Assembly (NCBI GenBank): GCA_963736355.1
Contig: CAVTOO010000004.1
Location: forward strand, 248,001-312,000
Length of the DNA: 64,000 nucleotides
Source of the DNA: CAVTOO01 sp963736355
Lineage (GTDB): Bacteria; Pseudomonadota; Alphaproteobacteria; Rhizobiales; Xanthobacteraceae
Direction: 5' to 3'
Shown here: positions 28,852 through 38,478 of the stretch, one piece after another
Layout of the letters: each line of letters starts with the position of its first letter
Position numbering within the stretch: position 1 is the stretch's first letter
Notes under the pieces: generated by a model
Seen by the model: the letters and a program-made list of their open reading frames with translations, nothing else
Database searches by the model: none
Told to the model about the DNA's origin: nothing
Translations under genes and position numbers: made by a program

Positions 28852-29826
28852 TTAGCCGCGCAGAAAAGCCTCGAGCTTGTCGAACAGCGGATTGGCGCTG
28901 GCGAACACGTAGTCGAGCGAGGCGACCGAGACCATGTCCGCGCCACGTTGCCGCAGCAGCGAGGTCAGGCCGAACAGCTGCGCCGGCGGGCAGTGCAGGG
29001 TGACCATGCCGGAGGAGGTCGGCCCGCCGAAGGGCGACACCACGCCGAACTTCTCGCGGGCTTCCGCGAGCAAGGCGTCGTCGCAGCCGGCGAAGCGCGT
29101 GCGCACTTCGCGATAGGCGACTGCGCGCGCGCGGGCGGCAATGCGATCCAGCAGGATACGCGCGGTCTCGCGCGCCTCGGCGTCCCAGTTGGCGCTTCGG
29201 GCGGCGACGAGATTGGCCTGCGAGCGCAGAATGGTGCCGTCGTCCAAAATCTTCAGCCCGTTGGCGGCGAGTGTCGCACCGGTCGTGGTGATGTCGACGA
29301 TCAGTTCGGCGGTGCCGGCGGCCGGGGCGCCTTCGGTCGCGCCTGCACTCTCGACGATGCGATAGTCGATAATGCCGTGCGCATTGCAGAAGCCGCGCGT
29401 CAGGTTGATGTATTTGGTGGCGATGCGCATGCGGCGATTGTGCCGGGCGCGGAAGGCGCTCGCCACGTCGTCGAGGTCGGCCATGCTGCGGACGTCGATC
29501 CAGGCTTGCGGCACGGCGATCACCACATTGGCGAAGCCGAAGCCCAGTCCTTCGATCAGTGAGACGCTCCCCGCATCAGCAATGCTCTCGCGAACGAGGT
29601 CTTCGCCGGTGATGCCGAGATGAATCGCGCCGCGCGCGAGCTGGCTCGCGATCTCGCTGGCTGAGAGATACGCCACTTCGACATTGGCAAGGCCGGCGAT
29701 GGTGCCGCGATAATCGCGTGCGCCGCCGGGCTTCACGAGCGCGAGGCCCGCGCGGCTGAAGAAGGCCTCGGTGTTTTCCTGCAGGCGGCCCTTCGACGGC
29801 ACGCCAATGATAAAGGGCGCGCTCAT
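28852..29826 (-). CDS. hisG: ATP phosphoribosyltransferase HisG
   Basis: First step of histidine biosynthesis: ATP plus PRPP to phosphoribosyl-ATP. 324 aa. Seen motifs: 'IIGVPSKGRLQENTEAFF', 'HLGITGEDLVRESI', 'TKYINLTRGFCNAHGI' and the PRPP loop 'ELIVDITTTGATLAANGLKI'. The C-terminal part includes 'LHCPPAQLFGLTSLLRQRGA', which resembles the regulatory ACT-like domain of long-form enzymes, yet hisZ (needed by the short form) is directly upstream and coupled by an ATGA overlap. Feedback control by histidine is expected from the family. Confidence 0.96.
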   Translation of the reverse strand: MSAPFIIGVPSKGRLQENTEAFFSRAGLALVKPGGARDYRGTIAGLANVEVAYLSASEIASQLARGAIHLGITGEDLVRESIADAGSVSLIEGLGFGFANVVIAVPQAWIDVRSMADLDDVASAFRARHNRRMRIATKYINLTRGFCNAHGIIDYRIVESAGATEGAPAAGTAELIVDITTTGATLAANGLKILDDGTILRSQANLVAARSANWDAEARETARILLDRIAARARAVAYREVRTRFAGCDDALLAEAREKFGVVSPFGGPTSSGMVTLHCPPAQLFGLTSLLRQRGADMVSVASLDYVFASANPLFDKLEAFLRG

Positions 29827-30965
29827 CGGCTTTCTCCGCGCGCCAGCGTGTCGATCCAGATGGCGAACCCGACAGCCGGAATGGGCGAGGGGGCACCGAG
29901 ACGCGTCAGGAGCCCGTCATAGCGACCGCCGCCGCACAAAGGTCCGTTGGCAGTGCCCTTGGCATGCAGTTCGAATTCGAAACCGGTGTAGTAGTCGAGC
30001 CCACGGCCGAAGCCGGTCGAGAAACGGATGGTGTCGGTTGCAATGCCGCGCGCAGCCATAAAGCCGATGCGCGTCTCGAATGCATCGAGCGCGGCATCGA
30101 GATTGATGTTTGCGTCGGCGGACAGCGCGCGCAATTGCATCAACGCGTCGTCGGGATTGCCTGTGACGGCGAGAAATTTTTCGATCAGCGCGCGTGCTTC
30201 GCCGGGCAGGGTGCCGCTGCCGAGCGTCGATTGCTCCAGGAAGCGATCGGCGATTTCCGCGACGCTACGCCCGCCGACATTGCTGGTGCCGGCAATCGAC
30301 ATCAGATCGGTGACTAGTGCGAGTGCGGCGTTGCGGTCGGAACCGGCAAGGGCTGCAAGAACACCTTCATATTCGGGACGGCGCGCGGTCGTGGAGAGTG
30401 TCAAACGGTCGAGATCTTGCGCCAGCGAGATGCGGCGGTTGAAATCCTTCACCAGCCGCCGCTTCCAGGAAGGCTGCAGGTTAAGTGCTTCGACCAGGGC
30501 TGCGAACAATCCGACATCGCCGGTACGGATATCGACATCGGTGAATCCAAATGCCGATGTGGCCTCCAGCGCGAGCGCCAGCATCTCGGCATCGGCGGCG
30601 GAGCGATCCTGACGGCCGAAGGATTCGACGCCGGCCTGATCGAACTCGTTGCGGCCATTGCCGCTGAAGCGGAACACCGGTCCGAGGTAACAAAATCCAG
30701 CCGCCTGTCCGGCACCGGCCGACGCGAGATAGTCGCGCGCGACGGGGATCGTCAGGTCGGGACGCAGGCACAGTTCCTCGCCGCCGGGATCGGCAACGAG
30801 ATAGAGGCTCTTGCGGATGTCTTCGCCGGAGAGATCGAGGAACGGCTCGGCCGGCTGCAGCAGCGCCGGATTGGCGCGCGCATAGCCTGCGCGCTCATAA
30901 GACATGAGCAGGCCGTCCGCCTGGGCGGCGGAGGCGGTCGCGCGCGGGGCGGCGGGGTCGCTCAT
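29823..30965 (-). CDS. hisZ: ATP phosphoribosyltransferase regulatory subunit HisZ
   Basis: Histidyl-tRNA-synthetase-like paralogue without aminoacylation activity that forms a complex with HisG. 380 aa from the ATG at 30965; 28 extra upstream residues are possible but unlike the family. Class-II synthetase motifs remain: 'LCLRPDLTIPVARDYLASAG' (motif 2-like) and 'FGRGLDYYTGFEFELHAKG' plus 'CGGGRYDGLLTRLG' (HisS-like). hisZ and hisG are adjacent and translationally coupled. No other his gene is in the window. Confidence 0.95.
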   Translation of the reverse strand: MSDPAAPRATASAAQADGLLMSYERAGYARANPALLQPAEPFLDLSGEDIRKSLYLVADPGGEELCLRPDLTIPVARDYLASAGAGQAAGFCYLGPVFRFSGNGRNEFDQAGVESFGRQDRSAADAEMLALALEATSAFGFTDVDIRTGDVGLFAALVEALNLQPSWKRRLVKDFNRRISLAQDLDRLTLSTTARRPEYEGVLAALAGSDRNAALALVTDLMSIAGTSNVGGRSVAEIADRFLEQSTLGSGTLPGEARALIEKFLAVTGNPDDALMQLRALSADANINLDAALDAFETRIGFMAARGIATDTIRFSTGFGRGLDYYTGFEFELHAKGTANGPLCGGGRYDGLLTRLGAPSPIPAVGFAIWIDTLARGESR

Positions 30966-31132
30966 GGTCTTGTCCGTCAATGCGACCGACCTTGCAGCCG
31001 GGTGGGCGGCAGGGCGGCGCGGTTCATCACCGGTGTGGAGGGCGGCCACTTAGCACGGCTCGATGACAGATTCGACCGCGTTCCGTGGGCGTCCCTAACA
31101 GGGTCGTCTTCGTTGCAACCTTTAGTTGTATT

Positions 31133-31876
31133 TTATTCACTACGCCAATCACCAAGCGTCGCCTGGATCAAAGCCAGTGCCGCCACGGCCGCCGTATCCG
31201 CGCGAAGGATTCGCGGGCCGAGCGATAGTCGCAGCACCTGAGGTTGCTTGAGCAGCGCGGTACGTTCGGCGTCGCTGAAACCGCCCTCGGGGCCGATCAG
31301 AAGATCGACGGGGCCAGTCTCGGTATTCCGCAGAGCGTCCGTGGGATTGGCGATGTCCGCCTCCTCGTCGCAAAACACCAGCAGACGTGTTCCGTCGCGG
31401 TCGGCGAGAAAGCGCTCGAGTGACACAGGTTCGGCGACCTCGGCGAGACTGATGATGCCGCATTGCTCGGCCGCCTCGATGACGTTGGCGCGCATGCGCT
31501 CGGTGTTGACGCGCGTCGCCTGCGTGCGTTGCGTCAGCACCGGCAGGAGCGCGCGAGCGCCCATTTCAACGGCTTTCTGCACCATGTAGTCGAGGCGCGC
31601 ATGCTTCAGCGGGGCAAAAACGTAGCGCAAATCGGCAAGGCTGCTCTGGGCGCGGGTCTGGCTGTCGATCTGAAGCGTCGCAGTGCGCTTGCCGCCTTCA
31701 AGCCGCGCCAGCCATTCGCCATCGCGGCCGTTGAAGACGAGCACGCCGTCGCCGTCGCCGAGACGCAGCACGTCTTGCAGGTAATGGCTCTGCGCGCGTT
31801 CGAGCGTCACGCGGTTGCCTGTGGCGAGCGGGCCGTCGAGATAGAGGCGTGGGGTGCGGGGATCGAAGCGCGGCAT
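31133..31876 (-). CDS. rsmE: 16S rRNA (uracil1498-N3)-methyltransferase RsmE
   Basis: SPOUT-fold methyltransferase that makes m3U1498 in 16S rRNA, 247 aa. The N-terminal PUA-like domain includes 'HYLQDVLRLGDGDGVLVFNG'. The SAM-binding knot is clear: 'VDLLIGPEGGFSDAERTALL' and 'VLRLSLGPRILRADTAAVAAL'. It is divergent from the secreted-protein/ubiA operon. No defect is seen. Confidence 0.96.
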   Translation of the reverse strand: MPRFDPRTPRLYLDGPLATGNRVTLERAQSHYLQDVLRLGDGDGVLVFNGRDGEWLARLEGGKRTATLQIDSQTRAQSSLADLRYVFAPLKHARLDYMVQKAVEMGARALLPVLTQRTQATRVNTERMRANVIEAAEQCGIISLAEVAEPVSLERFLADRDGTRLLVFCDEEADIANPTDALRNTETGPVDLLIGPEGGFSDAERTALLKQPQVLRLSLGPRILRADTAAVAALALIQATLGDWRSE

Positions 31877-32167
31877 CGAGCTGTGTTGTCCTGAATTCGC
31901 GTGACGCTCAAGGCCCGGTCTCGAGCGTGAGATAAGGTCGCAGGCGGTAACGGATGGCCTTTGGCCGTTAACCAGGGAAATAGAGCGCTTTCGGGCGACG
32001 TGGGAACCGATTCGTGGAAAGAAAACACATCAAAACAAGAGGCTAGCGCCACCGGCGTCGATGGAAAAGGCGCTTGCGCCGTCATGCTGCCTGATTCATG
32101 CGGTTGTTTCCGTCCCTCGCCAGTCGTAGAAATTGCCGTTGGCGGCAGACGCGCCGGAGGGTTCCGC

Positions 32168-32902
32168 TTGAACATTCGCCTGACATCGATGGCCACGGCC
32201 GCGGCCTTGCTCGCTGCGACGATGGCTTATGGGCAATCGCCGTTTCCTCCCGTCGGCGGCGGCCAGCCAAGCCAGTCCGCGTCTCCCTTCCCGCCGGTTG
32301 GCGGCGCGCCTGCGCCGCGTCCGCCATCGCAGTTTCCGTCCGTCGGAGGCGGCCGAGAATCAGGCGGCGGCGCCGCCTCAGTCGCAATTTCCGTCCGTGA
32401 GCGGCGGTGCTCGGCCTGCAGGGTCAGCGCCTTCGGCTATGGCGCCTGCGCCGATGTCGCCTGCCATGGGCGCGCCCGGCGGCTTTGGCCAGCAGCCGCA
32501 GCAACAGCCGCCCTGCATGGACGAGTTCATGAAGGTGCGTGGCGAGTTTGAGCGGCGCGCCAAAGCCGTGGAGGCTGCCGGCAAGCGCAAACCCTCGCCC
32601 GACGAGGCCTGCAAGCTCATTTCGAGTTTCGTCGAGTCTGGCACGCGCCTGATCAAATTCGTCGAAGCCAACACCCGCTCGTGCATGATTCCGCCGAGAT
32701 TCTCACAAATCTGAAGACGTCCCACGTCGATCATGTGCAGCTGCGCACGCGCGTTTGTAACGCGGCGGCACAGCCGCGCTCCGCGCCCGGCCCGAGCTTC
32801 AGCGACGTGCTCGGCTCGCCGACGCTGCCCGACAACACGACAACGACGCGTGCCGGTGGCTCGACCTTCGACACCCTCTCAGGCAACGCGCTGACGCGAT
32901 GA
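32168..32902 (+). CDS. Conserved secreted protein with FPPVGG repeats (two frame breaks)
   Basis: Exported protein of unknown function that sits directly before ubiA and resembles a Rhizobiales conserved hypothetical. TTG start at 32168 with GGAGGG 7 nt upstream, then a signal peptide (MATAAALLAATMAYGQ). It has repeats 'SPFPPVGGG', 'SPFPPVGGA', 'SQFPSVGGG', 'SQFPSVSGG', then a helical Cys-containing domain ('CMDEFMKVRGEFERRAKAVE', 'DEACKLISSFVESGTRLIKF', 'HVQLRTRVCNAAAQ') and a tail ending 'DTLSGNALTR'. One extra base at 32341-32352 and one missing G near 32696 break the frame. Restored length is about 244 aa. The stop overlaps the ubiA start (ATGA). Confidence 0.8.
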
Positions 32903-33832
32903 CGCAAGGCGCCGGCCGCGTCGCCGATGCCACCGGCAACTGGGTCGATACGCGCGCGCCCGACTGGACGCGCCCCTATCTGAGGCTCTCGCGCTTCGAT
33001 CGCCCGATCGGGTCCTGGCTTCTCCTGATGCCCTGCTGGTGGTCGGCGGCGCTCGCCTGCGGCATCGCCGGCGACCTGCGCACGCTGCCCTGGCTCGTCG
33101 CGCTGTTTTTCGTTGGCGCCTTCGTCATGCGTGGCGCCGGCTGCACCTGGAACGACATCACCGACCGCGATCTCGACGGCCAGGTCGAACGCACGCGCTC
33201 GCGGCCAATTCCGTCGGGGCAGGTCACCGTGGCGCAGGCGTTTGCGTTCCTTGTCCTGCAGGCGCTTGTCGGGCTCGCGGTGCTTTTGCAGTTCAATGCA
33301 TTTGCGGTGATGACGGGCATCGCCTCGCTCGCGATCGTCGTCGTCTATCCCTTCATGAAGCGCATCACCTACTGGCCGCAGATCGTGCTCGGTCTCGCGT
33401 TCTCATGGGGCGCGCTGATGGGATTTGCCGTGGTGTTCGGGCGGCTCGGTCCTGCGGCGGTCGTGCTCTATGCCGGTTCGATCGCCTGGGTCATCGGCTA
33501 TGACACCATCTACGCCCATCAGGACCGCGAGGACGACGCGCTGATCGGCATCAAGTCCACGGCGCTGCTATTTGCCGAGCGCACCAAGCCGGCGCTGACA
33601 TTCTTCTATGCGTTGGCGGTTGTATTTGATCGGCACAGCGTTGTGGCTTGGCGGCGCACATATTGCCGCCTTTGCCGGTCTTGCGGCGTTTGCAGTGCAT
33701 CTGATGTGGCAGGTGCGACGGCTGGACATCGCCGACCCGGCGCTATGCCTGCGCCTCTTCAAGTCGAACCGCGATGCGGGTCTGTTGCTGTTTGCGGGAC
33801 TTGTGGTGGACGCGGTCGTGCGAGCGATTTGA
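32899..33832 (+). CDS. ubiA: 4-hydroxybenzoate polyprenyltransferase UbiA (frame broken at 33625)
   Basis: Integral-membrane prenyltransferase of ubiquinone synthesis that attaches the polyprenyl tail to 4-hydroxybenzoate. Both Asp-rich motifs are present: 'GAGCTWNDITDRDLDGQVERTRSRP' region with NDxxDxxxD, and 'YDTIYAHQDREDDALIGIK'. Multiple membrane helices surround them. An extra T in gtatttgatc (33625-33627) breaks the frame; without it the sequence reads 'FFYALAVVLIGTALWLGGAH' and ends at 33832, about 310 aa. The unshifted frame runs on to 34101 as nonsense. It is translationally coupled to the secreted protein upstream. Confidence 0.93.
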
Positions 33833-33907
33833 CGATCTGCCGGAAACGTGTTGGTTTTGCTGCCTTAGGCACAATTGATTTGAGACGTAATTTATTGGGA
33901 GCCTTCC

Positions 33908-34289
33908 ATGAGAGAATGGCTTGTCATTGCAGCCATATGTTTTTCGTTCATGCCAGCGCCGGCAAATGCCGATTGCGTCGAAATCGAACGTGCAACGTCC
34001 ATTATGGCCGCTGCAAGTGCGCGGGCTCGGATGGACACTGCGAAATATTCGAGGGGCATCGGCGCCCGGTTCTATCAAAGAAGATCTCTTTGCCGCGTTG
34101 ACAGCGGGAATTGAATCCAGTGCTCGACAAAAGGGCGCGGTGGATCAGGCAGTTGTCTTGCTTCGGCGGGCGATCAATCGCGGCTGTGCGTCGTCGGCTT
34201 CGCCTATCGGCAAAGTACTCGTGAAATATCGAGACCTGAGCCAGCTTCTGGGCGCGCGATATTCGCAAGTTTCGGCGGATTCGTGCTGA
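33908..34289 (+). CDS. Small secreted protein of unknown function (probable frame break near 34065)
   Basis: No family recognised. ATG at 33908 with GGGAG 6 nt upstream and a clear signal peptide (MREWLVIAAICFSFMPAPANA). The first frame stops at 34114, but from about 34065 another frame continues with a convincing helical, Cys-ended sequence ('KEDLFAALTAGIESSARQKG', 'AVDQAVVLLRRAINRGCASS', 'YRDLSQLLGARYSQVSADSC'). Joined length would be about 126 aa, with Cys near both ends. The region is lower in GC than its neighbours, and the exact break is uncertain. Confidence 0.6.
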
Positions 34290-34421
34290 GGTTCAGCGCA
34301 CGAGACCGGGAACTCCGGCTGCAGCACGAATTCGGAACGAGTTATGCGAGCATGCAAGGTCGACCCAAGCGCTAGCCGGACGTCAACCGCGGAGTTGTTA
34401 GTCCCGAGCTCGATAATTCGA

Positions 34422-35012
34422 TTACATCAACCCGAGATCTTCGATCGTCTCGTCGTCGAGGCGCTCTTCCGGCGCGCCTTGTTTCGGCGAACCCGTCTTG
34501 CGCCGCATCGGGAAACGCGGGCGACGGTTGCGGATGGCGTTGCGGCGGCGGCGGCGCGGAGCCGGGCCTTGTTCGGCGGTCATCAGGTCGGGCAGTGAGC
34601 CGATGCCGCCGGTGTCGATCAGATCGGCGCGACGGAAATAATCGGCCCACATCACGCCGGCTTGGCGGATCTCGTCGCCGTCCGCGCTGACGAATAGCGG
34701 CACCGACAGCGAGCGGTCGCGATGCTCAAGCCACAGCACCCATGCGCCGGGCATGTTGTCCTCGGGCCGCGCGGCGCGCAGCGTGATGGCGAAATATTCG
34801 TCGACGCGAACATTCAGCACCATGCGAATGGTCTGAATCGAGCGCTTGATGATGATGCGCGCGCGCGTGATCTGGATTTGTCGCAGGCCGCCATCCGCGC
34901 GTTCGTCGCGCGCGTTGAACAACAGCGGCAATGAAGGGGAAGATGGGTCGGGCCGCTGTTCGCGGCCCGACCCGGCAGGCAACGCCTTGCCAACTCTGAG
35001 TTGACGCCTCAC
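34422..35012 (-). CDS. DUF6101-like protein
   Basis: 196-residue cytoplasmic protein found in Bradyrhizobium relatives; I place it near DUF6101 from its start 'MRRQLRVGKALPAGSGREQR' and the central 'ADGGLRQIQITRARIIIKRS'. The middle is beta-rich ('VWLEHRDRSLSVPLFVSADG'-like) and the C-terminus very basic ('APRRRRRNAIRNRRPRFPMRR'), ending acidic. Function is unknown; nucleic-acid binding is a guess from charge. It is convergent with the small secreted gene and divergent from pmbA. Confidence 0.7.
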   Translation of the reverse strand: MRRQLRVGKALPAGSGREQRPDPSSPSLPLLFNARDERADGGLRQIQITRARIIIKRSIQTIRMVLNVRVDEYFAITLRAARPEDNMPGAWVLWLEHRDRSLSVPLFVSADGDEIRQAGVMWADYFRRADLIDTGGIGSLPDLMTAEQGPAPRRRRRNAIRNRRPRFPMRRKTGSPKQGAPEERLDDETIEDLGLM

Positions 35013-35289
35013 TATGTCTCTCCCGCGCCAGGATTATGTTCCCGGTCGATGCGAGGAGATTGCCACAGCAATTTCCGTTTTCGCTTAAGAAGGCTGGTTA
35101 AGAGAAAGTGCCCGCGATTGCTTCAATTGACATGCTTGACGAGACCTTGCGCGTTTCTTGAAAATTGATTGAGAAGCTGCATAAGGCGCTTGAAACGCGG
35201 CCTAAATCGGCACATCTGAGACAGGCTGGGTCCTGTTCGCACGGAACCCTTCACGTCCCGTCAACCAAGCCAGCTTGCAAGGTCCCCGC

Positions 35290-36676
35290 GTGTCCACACA
35301 AATCACCAACAAGACCTCGGCCACCGAGCGCGATCTGCTCGATCAGTCTGCGCTGAGCGATCTCGCGCAGCGGCTCGTTGCGGCAGCGAAGCGGGCCGGT
35401 GCCGACAGCGCCGATGCGGTCGCGGTGCGCGGCGTGTCGCTGTCTGTCGATGTGCGCGACGGCAGCGTCGAGGAGAGCCAGCGCTCGGAAGGTGACGATC
35501 TTGGCCTGCGCGTTTTCGTCGGCGCGCGTCAGGCGGTGGTGTCCACCAACGACATCGCGGCCGATGTCGATGTGCTCGCTCAGCGCGCGGTGGCGATGGC
35601 GCGCATCGCGCCGGAAGATGCGTTTGCCGGTCTCGCCGATGCGAACCTGCTGGCGAAAACATTTCCCGATCTCGATCTGCTCGATCCGCAATTGCCGACG
35701 GTCGGCCGTCTTGAAGAACTCGCGCGCCGCGCTGAGGAGGCCGCACGTGCGGTCAAGGGTGTGTCGAAATCCGACGGGGCGTCGGCGTCCGCCGGTATCG
35801 GCGGCATGGTGCTGGTCACGTCCACCGGTTTTCACGGCGCCTATCTCGGCTCGCGCCACGGCATGTCCGTCGTCGCCATCGCCGGCGAGGGCACAGGCAT
35901 GGAACGCGACTACGATTTCTCCTCGACGCTCCACTCGTCCGATCTCGCTGCGCCGGAAGCTGTCGGCCGCAGCGCCGGCGAGCGCGCGGTCAAGCGTCTC
36001 AATCCGCACAAGGTCGCGACCACGAAAGTGCCGGTGGTGTTCGACCCGCGCGTGGCGAACTCGATCGTGGGCCATCTCTCCAGTGCGGTGAATGGCGCGT
36101 CCATCGCGCGCAAGACCAGCTTCCTGAAAGACAAGATGGGCGAGCGCATCTTCGCAGCCGGCATCCGCATCGTCGACGATCCGTTTCGCGTCCGCGGTCA
36201 ACGCTCGCGTCCCTTCGACGGCGAAGGCGTCGCCGGGCGCAAGCTGACGCTGATCGAGGACGGCGTGCTGGCGTCGTGGATTCTGGATTCGACCACCGCA
36301 CGCGAATTGAAGCTCGCGACCACAGGCCATGCGTCGCGCGGCGTGTCGTCGCCGCCGTCCGCCCTCCGCCACCAATCTTTACATGGAGGCGGGGACGCTT
36401 TCGCCGGCCGAACTGATGGCCGACATCAAGGAAGGTTTCTACGTCACCGAACTGATCGGCTCGGGCGCCAGCATCGTCACCGGCGATTACAGCCGCGGCG
36501 CGGCCGGCTTCTGGATCGAGAACGGCCAACTGACCTACGCCGTGAGCGAGGTGACTATCGCCGGCCATCTCAGCGACATCTTCAAGGCGGTGACGCCGGC
36601 CAACGATTTGACATTCCGCTACGGCGTCAACGCGCCGACGCTGCGCATCGGAGAGCTGACGGTTGCCGGTCGCTGA
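35290..36676 (+). CDS. pmbA: TldD/PmbA family metalloprotease-like protein (frame broken at 36361)
   Basis: PmbA (TldE)-like subunit of the TldD/E protease, which matures small modified peptides and helps degrade CcdA. Seen: 'VAVRGVSLSVDVRDGSVEES', 'GDDLGLRVFVGARQAVVSTN', 'VPVVFDPRVANSIVGHLSSA' and 'FWIENGQLTYAVSEVTIAGH'. An extra G at 36361 breaks the frame; removing it gives 'SSPPSPSATNLYMEAG' and a protein of about 461 aa ending at 36676. The GTG start at 35290 is preferred, with AAGG upstream. The stop overlaps the next gene, so this starts the operon that runs to lpxK. No tldD lies in the window. Confidence 0.92.
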
Positions 36677-37460
36677 CAGCGAGATCGAGGCGGCACGCGC
36701 GCTTCTGGAGCGCGCGGTGCGGGACGCTGGCGCGCTGGCGCTGGAAATGTCGCGCGCACCGCTGAAGCAATGGACCAAGGGCGCGTCGTCGCCGGTGTCC
36801 GAGGCCGATATCGCCGCCGACGAACTCTTGAAAAAAGCGCTGCTCGGCGCCGCACCGGATTTTGGCTGGGTATCCGAGGAAACCGTCGACGATAAGTCTC
36901 GCCTGTCGCGGGCCTTAACATGGGTTGTCGATCCGATCGACGGCACGCGCGCATTCCTTGCTGGCCGCGACGATTGGTGTGTCAGTGTCGCGCTTGTGTC
37001 CGAAGGGCGGCCTGTCGCGGGCGCAGTGTTCGCACCGGCGCGCGAGGAAATGTTCATCGCGGCTCTTGGTCGCGGTGCCACCTTGAACGGCACACCCATC
37101 CGCACAGTGGCAGGACGCGAGATGAGCGGTATCTCTCTGGCCGGCCCGCGCACGCTGGTTGAGGAATTGGGGCTGCCGCGGATGGGCGTATCAATCGTGC
37201 CGCAAATCGGTTCGCTGGCCCTGCGGCTTGCGCAGGTTTCGGACGGCCGTCTCGCTGCCGCCTTTGCGGGCGCCAACAGCCACGACTGGGACCTTGCGGC
37301 GGCGGATTTATTGGTGCACGAAGCAGGCGGACGCATGACGACGCTGGGGGGCGAACAATTGCGCTATAATCGGCCGACATTGAAGCACGATGTGCTGTTG
37401 GCTGCCGGCGCTGATCGTCATGCGTTTCTCGTGGCGCATCTCAAATCGCCGCAAGCGTAA
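36663..37460 (+). CDS. Inositol monophosphatase family protein (CysQ-like)
   Basis: Li/Mg-dependent phosphatase of the inositol-monophosphatase superfamily, 265 aa. Metal-site motifs: 'GWVSEETVDD' (Glu-Glu), 'WVVDPIDGTRAFLAGRDDWC' and 'SHDWDLAAADLLVHEAGGRM'. The 3'(2'),5'-bisphosphate nucleotidase CysQ, which removes PAP, is the closest named relative, but the substrate is not certain from sequence. It starts at a TTG overlapping the pmbA stop and is followed 45 nt later by the DUF4170 gene. Confidence 0.9.
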   Translation: MPVADSEIEAARALLERAVRDAGALALEMSRAPLKQWTKGASSPVSEADIAADELLKKALLGAAPDFGWVSEETVDDKSRLSRALTWVVDPIDGTRAFLAGRDDWCVSVALVSEGRPVAGAVFAPAREEMFIAALGRGATLNGTPIRTVAGREMSGISLAGPRTLVEELGLPRMGVSIVPQIGSLALRLAQVSDGRLAAAFAGANSHDWDLAAADLLVHEAGGRMTTLGGEQLRYNRPTLKHDVLLAAGADRHAFLVAHLKSPQA

Positions 37461-37505
37461 CCAACACCTTTCGTCCTTCACCATCCGGGCGCCTGGGAGA
37501 TCGCG

Positions 37506-37751
37506 ATGTCCGATACGCCGCAGCAATTGCTTCACCTCGTCCTCGGTGGCGAATTGACCAGTCTGGAAAGTTTCGAATTCAAGGATCTCGACAAGGTTGA
37601 GATCGTCGGCCTGTATCCGAATTACGCGGCCGCGCATCTTGCTTGGCGGGCCAAGGCGCAGCAGACAGTCGACAACGCGCATATGCGCTATTTCATCGTG
37701 CACTTGCACCGCCTGCTCGACCCGTCCACGGACACGGCCCGTAAATCCTGA
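37506..37751 (+). CDS. DUF4170 protein
   Basis: Small 81-residue protein of DUF4170 ('HLVLGGELTSLESFEFKDLD', 'VEIVGLYPNYAAAHLAWRAK', 'NAHMRYFIVHLHRLLDP'). The family sits beside lipid A or Kdo genes in alphaproteobacteria, as here. Function is unknown. It lies 1 nt before the acyltransferase gene. Confidence 0.9.
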   Translation: MSDTPQQLLHLVLGGELTSLESFEFKDLDKVEIVGLYPNYAAAHLAWRAKAQQTVDNAHMRYFIVHLHRLLDPSTDTARKS

Positions 37752-37752
37752 C

Positions 37753-38478
37753 ATGGGCTGGCTTCGTCGTCTGACGCGAACGCGCGGGTTTCAACATGCC
37801 GTCGGTGTGATTGCCGCCGAGTATCTGCGGCTGGTGTGGTGGACCAATCGGTTTCACATCGATCCGCCGAATATCTATGAATCCATCGATCAAGAATTGC
37901 CGCTGATCATCGCGTTCTGGCACGGTCAGCATTTCATGATGCCGTTTCTCAAGAAGCCGCATCATCGCGCCAAGGTTTTAATTTCGCGACATCGCGATGG
38001 GGAAATGAACGCGGTCGCCGCCGAGCGTCTCGGTGTGGGAACGGTGCGCGGCTCCGGCGCGCATGACAACGATTTCCACCGCAAGGGTGGCGTGCCGGCG
38101 TTTAGAGGCATGGTCTCCGCGCTCGAAGAAGGTTACAATATGGCGCTGACCGCTGATGTGCCGAAGGTTTCACGCATCGCGGGAATGGGGATCATCATGC
38201 TGGCGCGCGAAACCGGTCGTCCGATTATTCCGGTGGTCATCGCAACAAGTCGTTTCGTGCGTCTCAACAACTGGGATCGTTCCGTCGTTCATCTGCCATT
38301 CGGTCGCGGCGTCATTCATGCCGGCGACATGGTTCATGTTCCGCGCGACGCCGATACGGCGACGATGGAAAATTTGAGGCAGACACTTCAGAACAATCTC
38401 AACGCGGCGACACGCCATGCCTATGCTGCGATAGGCCGGCACGATATCGCCGCCGAGAGTGAGCGGAGCGATGCCTGA
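37753..38478 (+). CDS. Lysophospholipid acyltransferase family protein (DUF374)
   Basis: LPLAT-superfamily membrane acyltransferase of the DUF374 group, 241 aa from the ATG at 37753. 'LIIAFWHGQHFMMPF' carries the catalytic H-x4-type site, and 'VLISRHRDGEMNAVAAERLG', 'VRGSGAHDNDFHRKGG' and 'YNMALTADVPKVSRIAGMGI' are typical. DUF374 genes sit next to waaA and lpxK in Rhizobiales and probably act on lipid A or its precursors; the acceptor is not proven. It overlaps the waaA start by 8 nt. Confidence 0.9.
   Translation: MGWLRRLTRTRGFQHAVGVIAAEYLRLVWWTNRFHIDPPNIYESIDQELPLIIAFWHGQHFMMPFLKKPHHRAKVLISRHRDGEMNAVAAERLGVGTVRGSGAHDNDFHRKGGVPAFRGMVSALEEGYNMALTADVPKVSRIAGMGIIMLARETGRPIIPVVIATSRFVRLNNWDRSVVHLPFGRGVIHAGDMVHVPRDADTATMENLRQTLQNNLNAATRHAYAAIGRHDIAAESERSDA

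Noticed and set aside
32899..34101. A 400-residue UbiA variant with an unusual Cys-rich C-terminus.
   Set aside because: Removing one T at 33625 restores the normal UbiA ending at 33832; the longer tail is out-of-frame reading.
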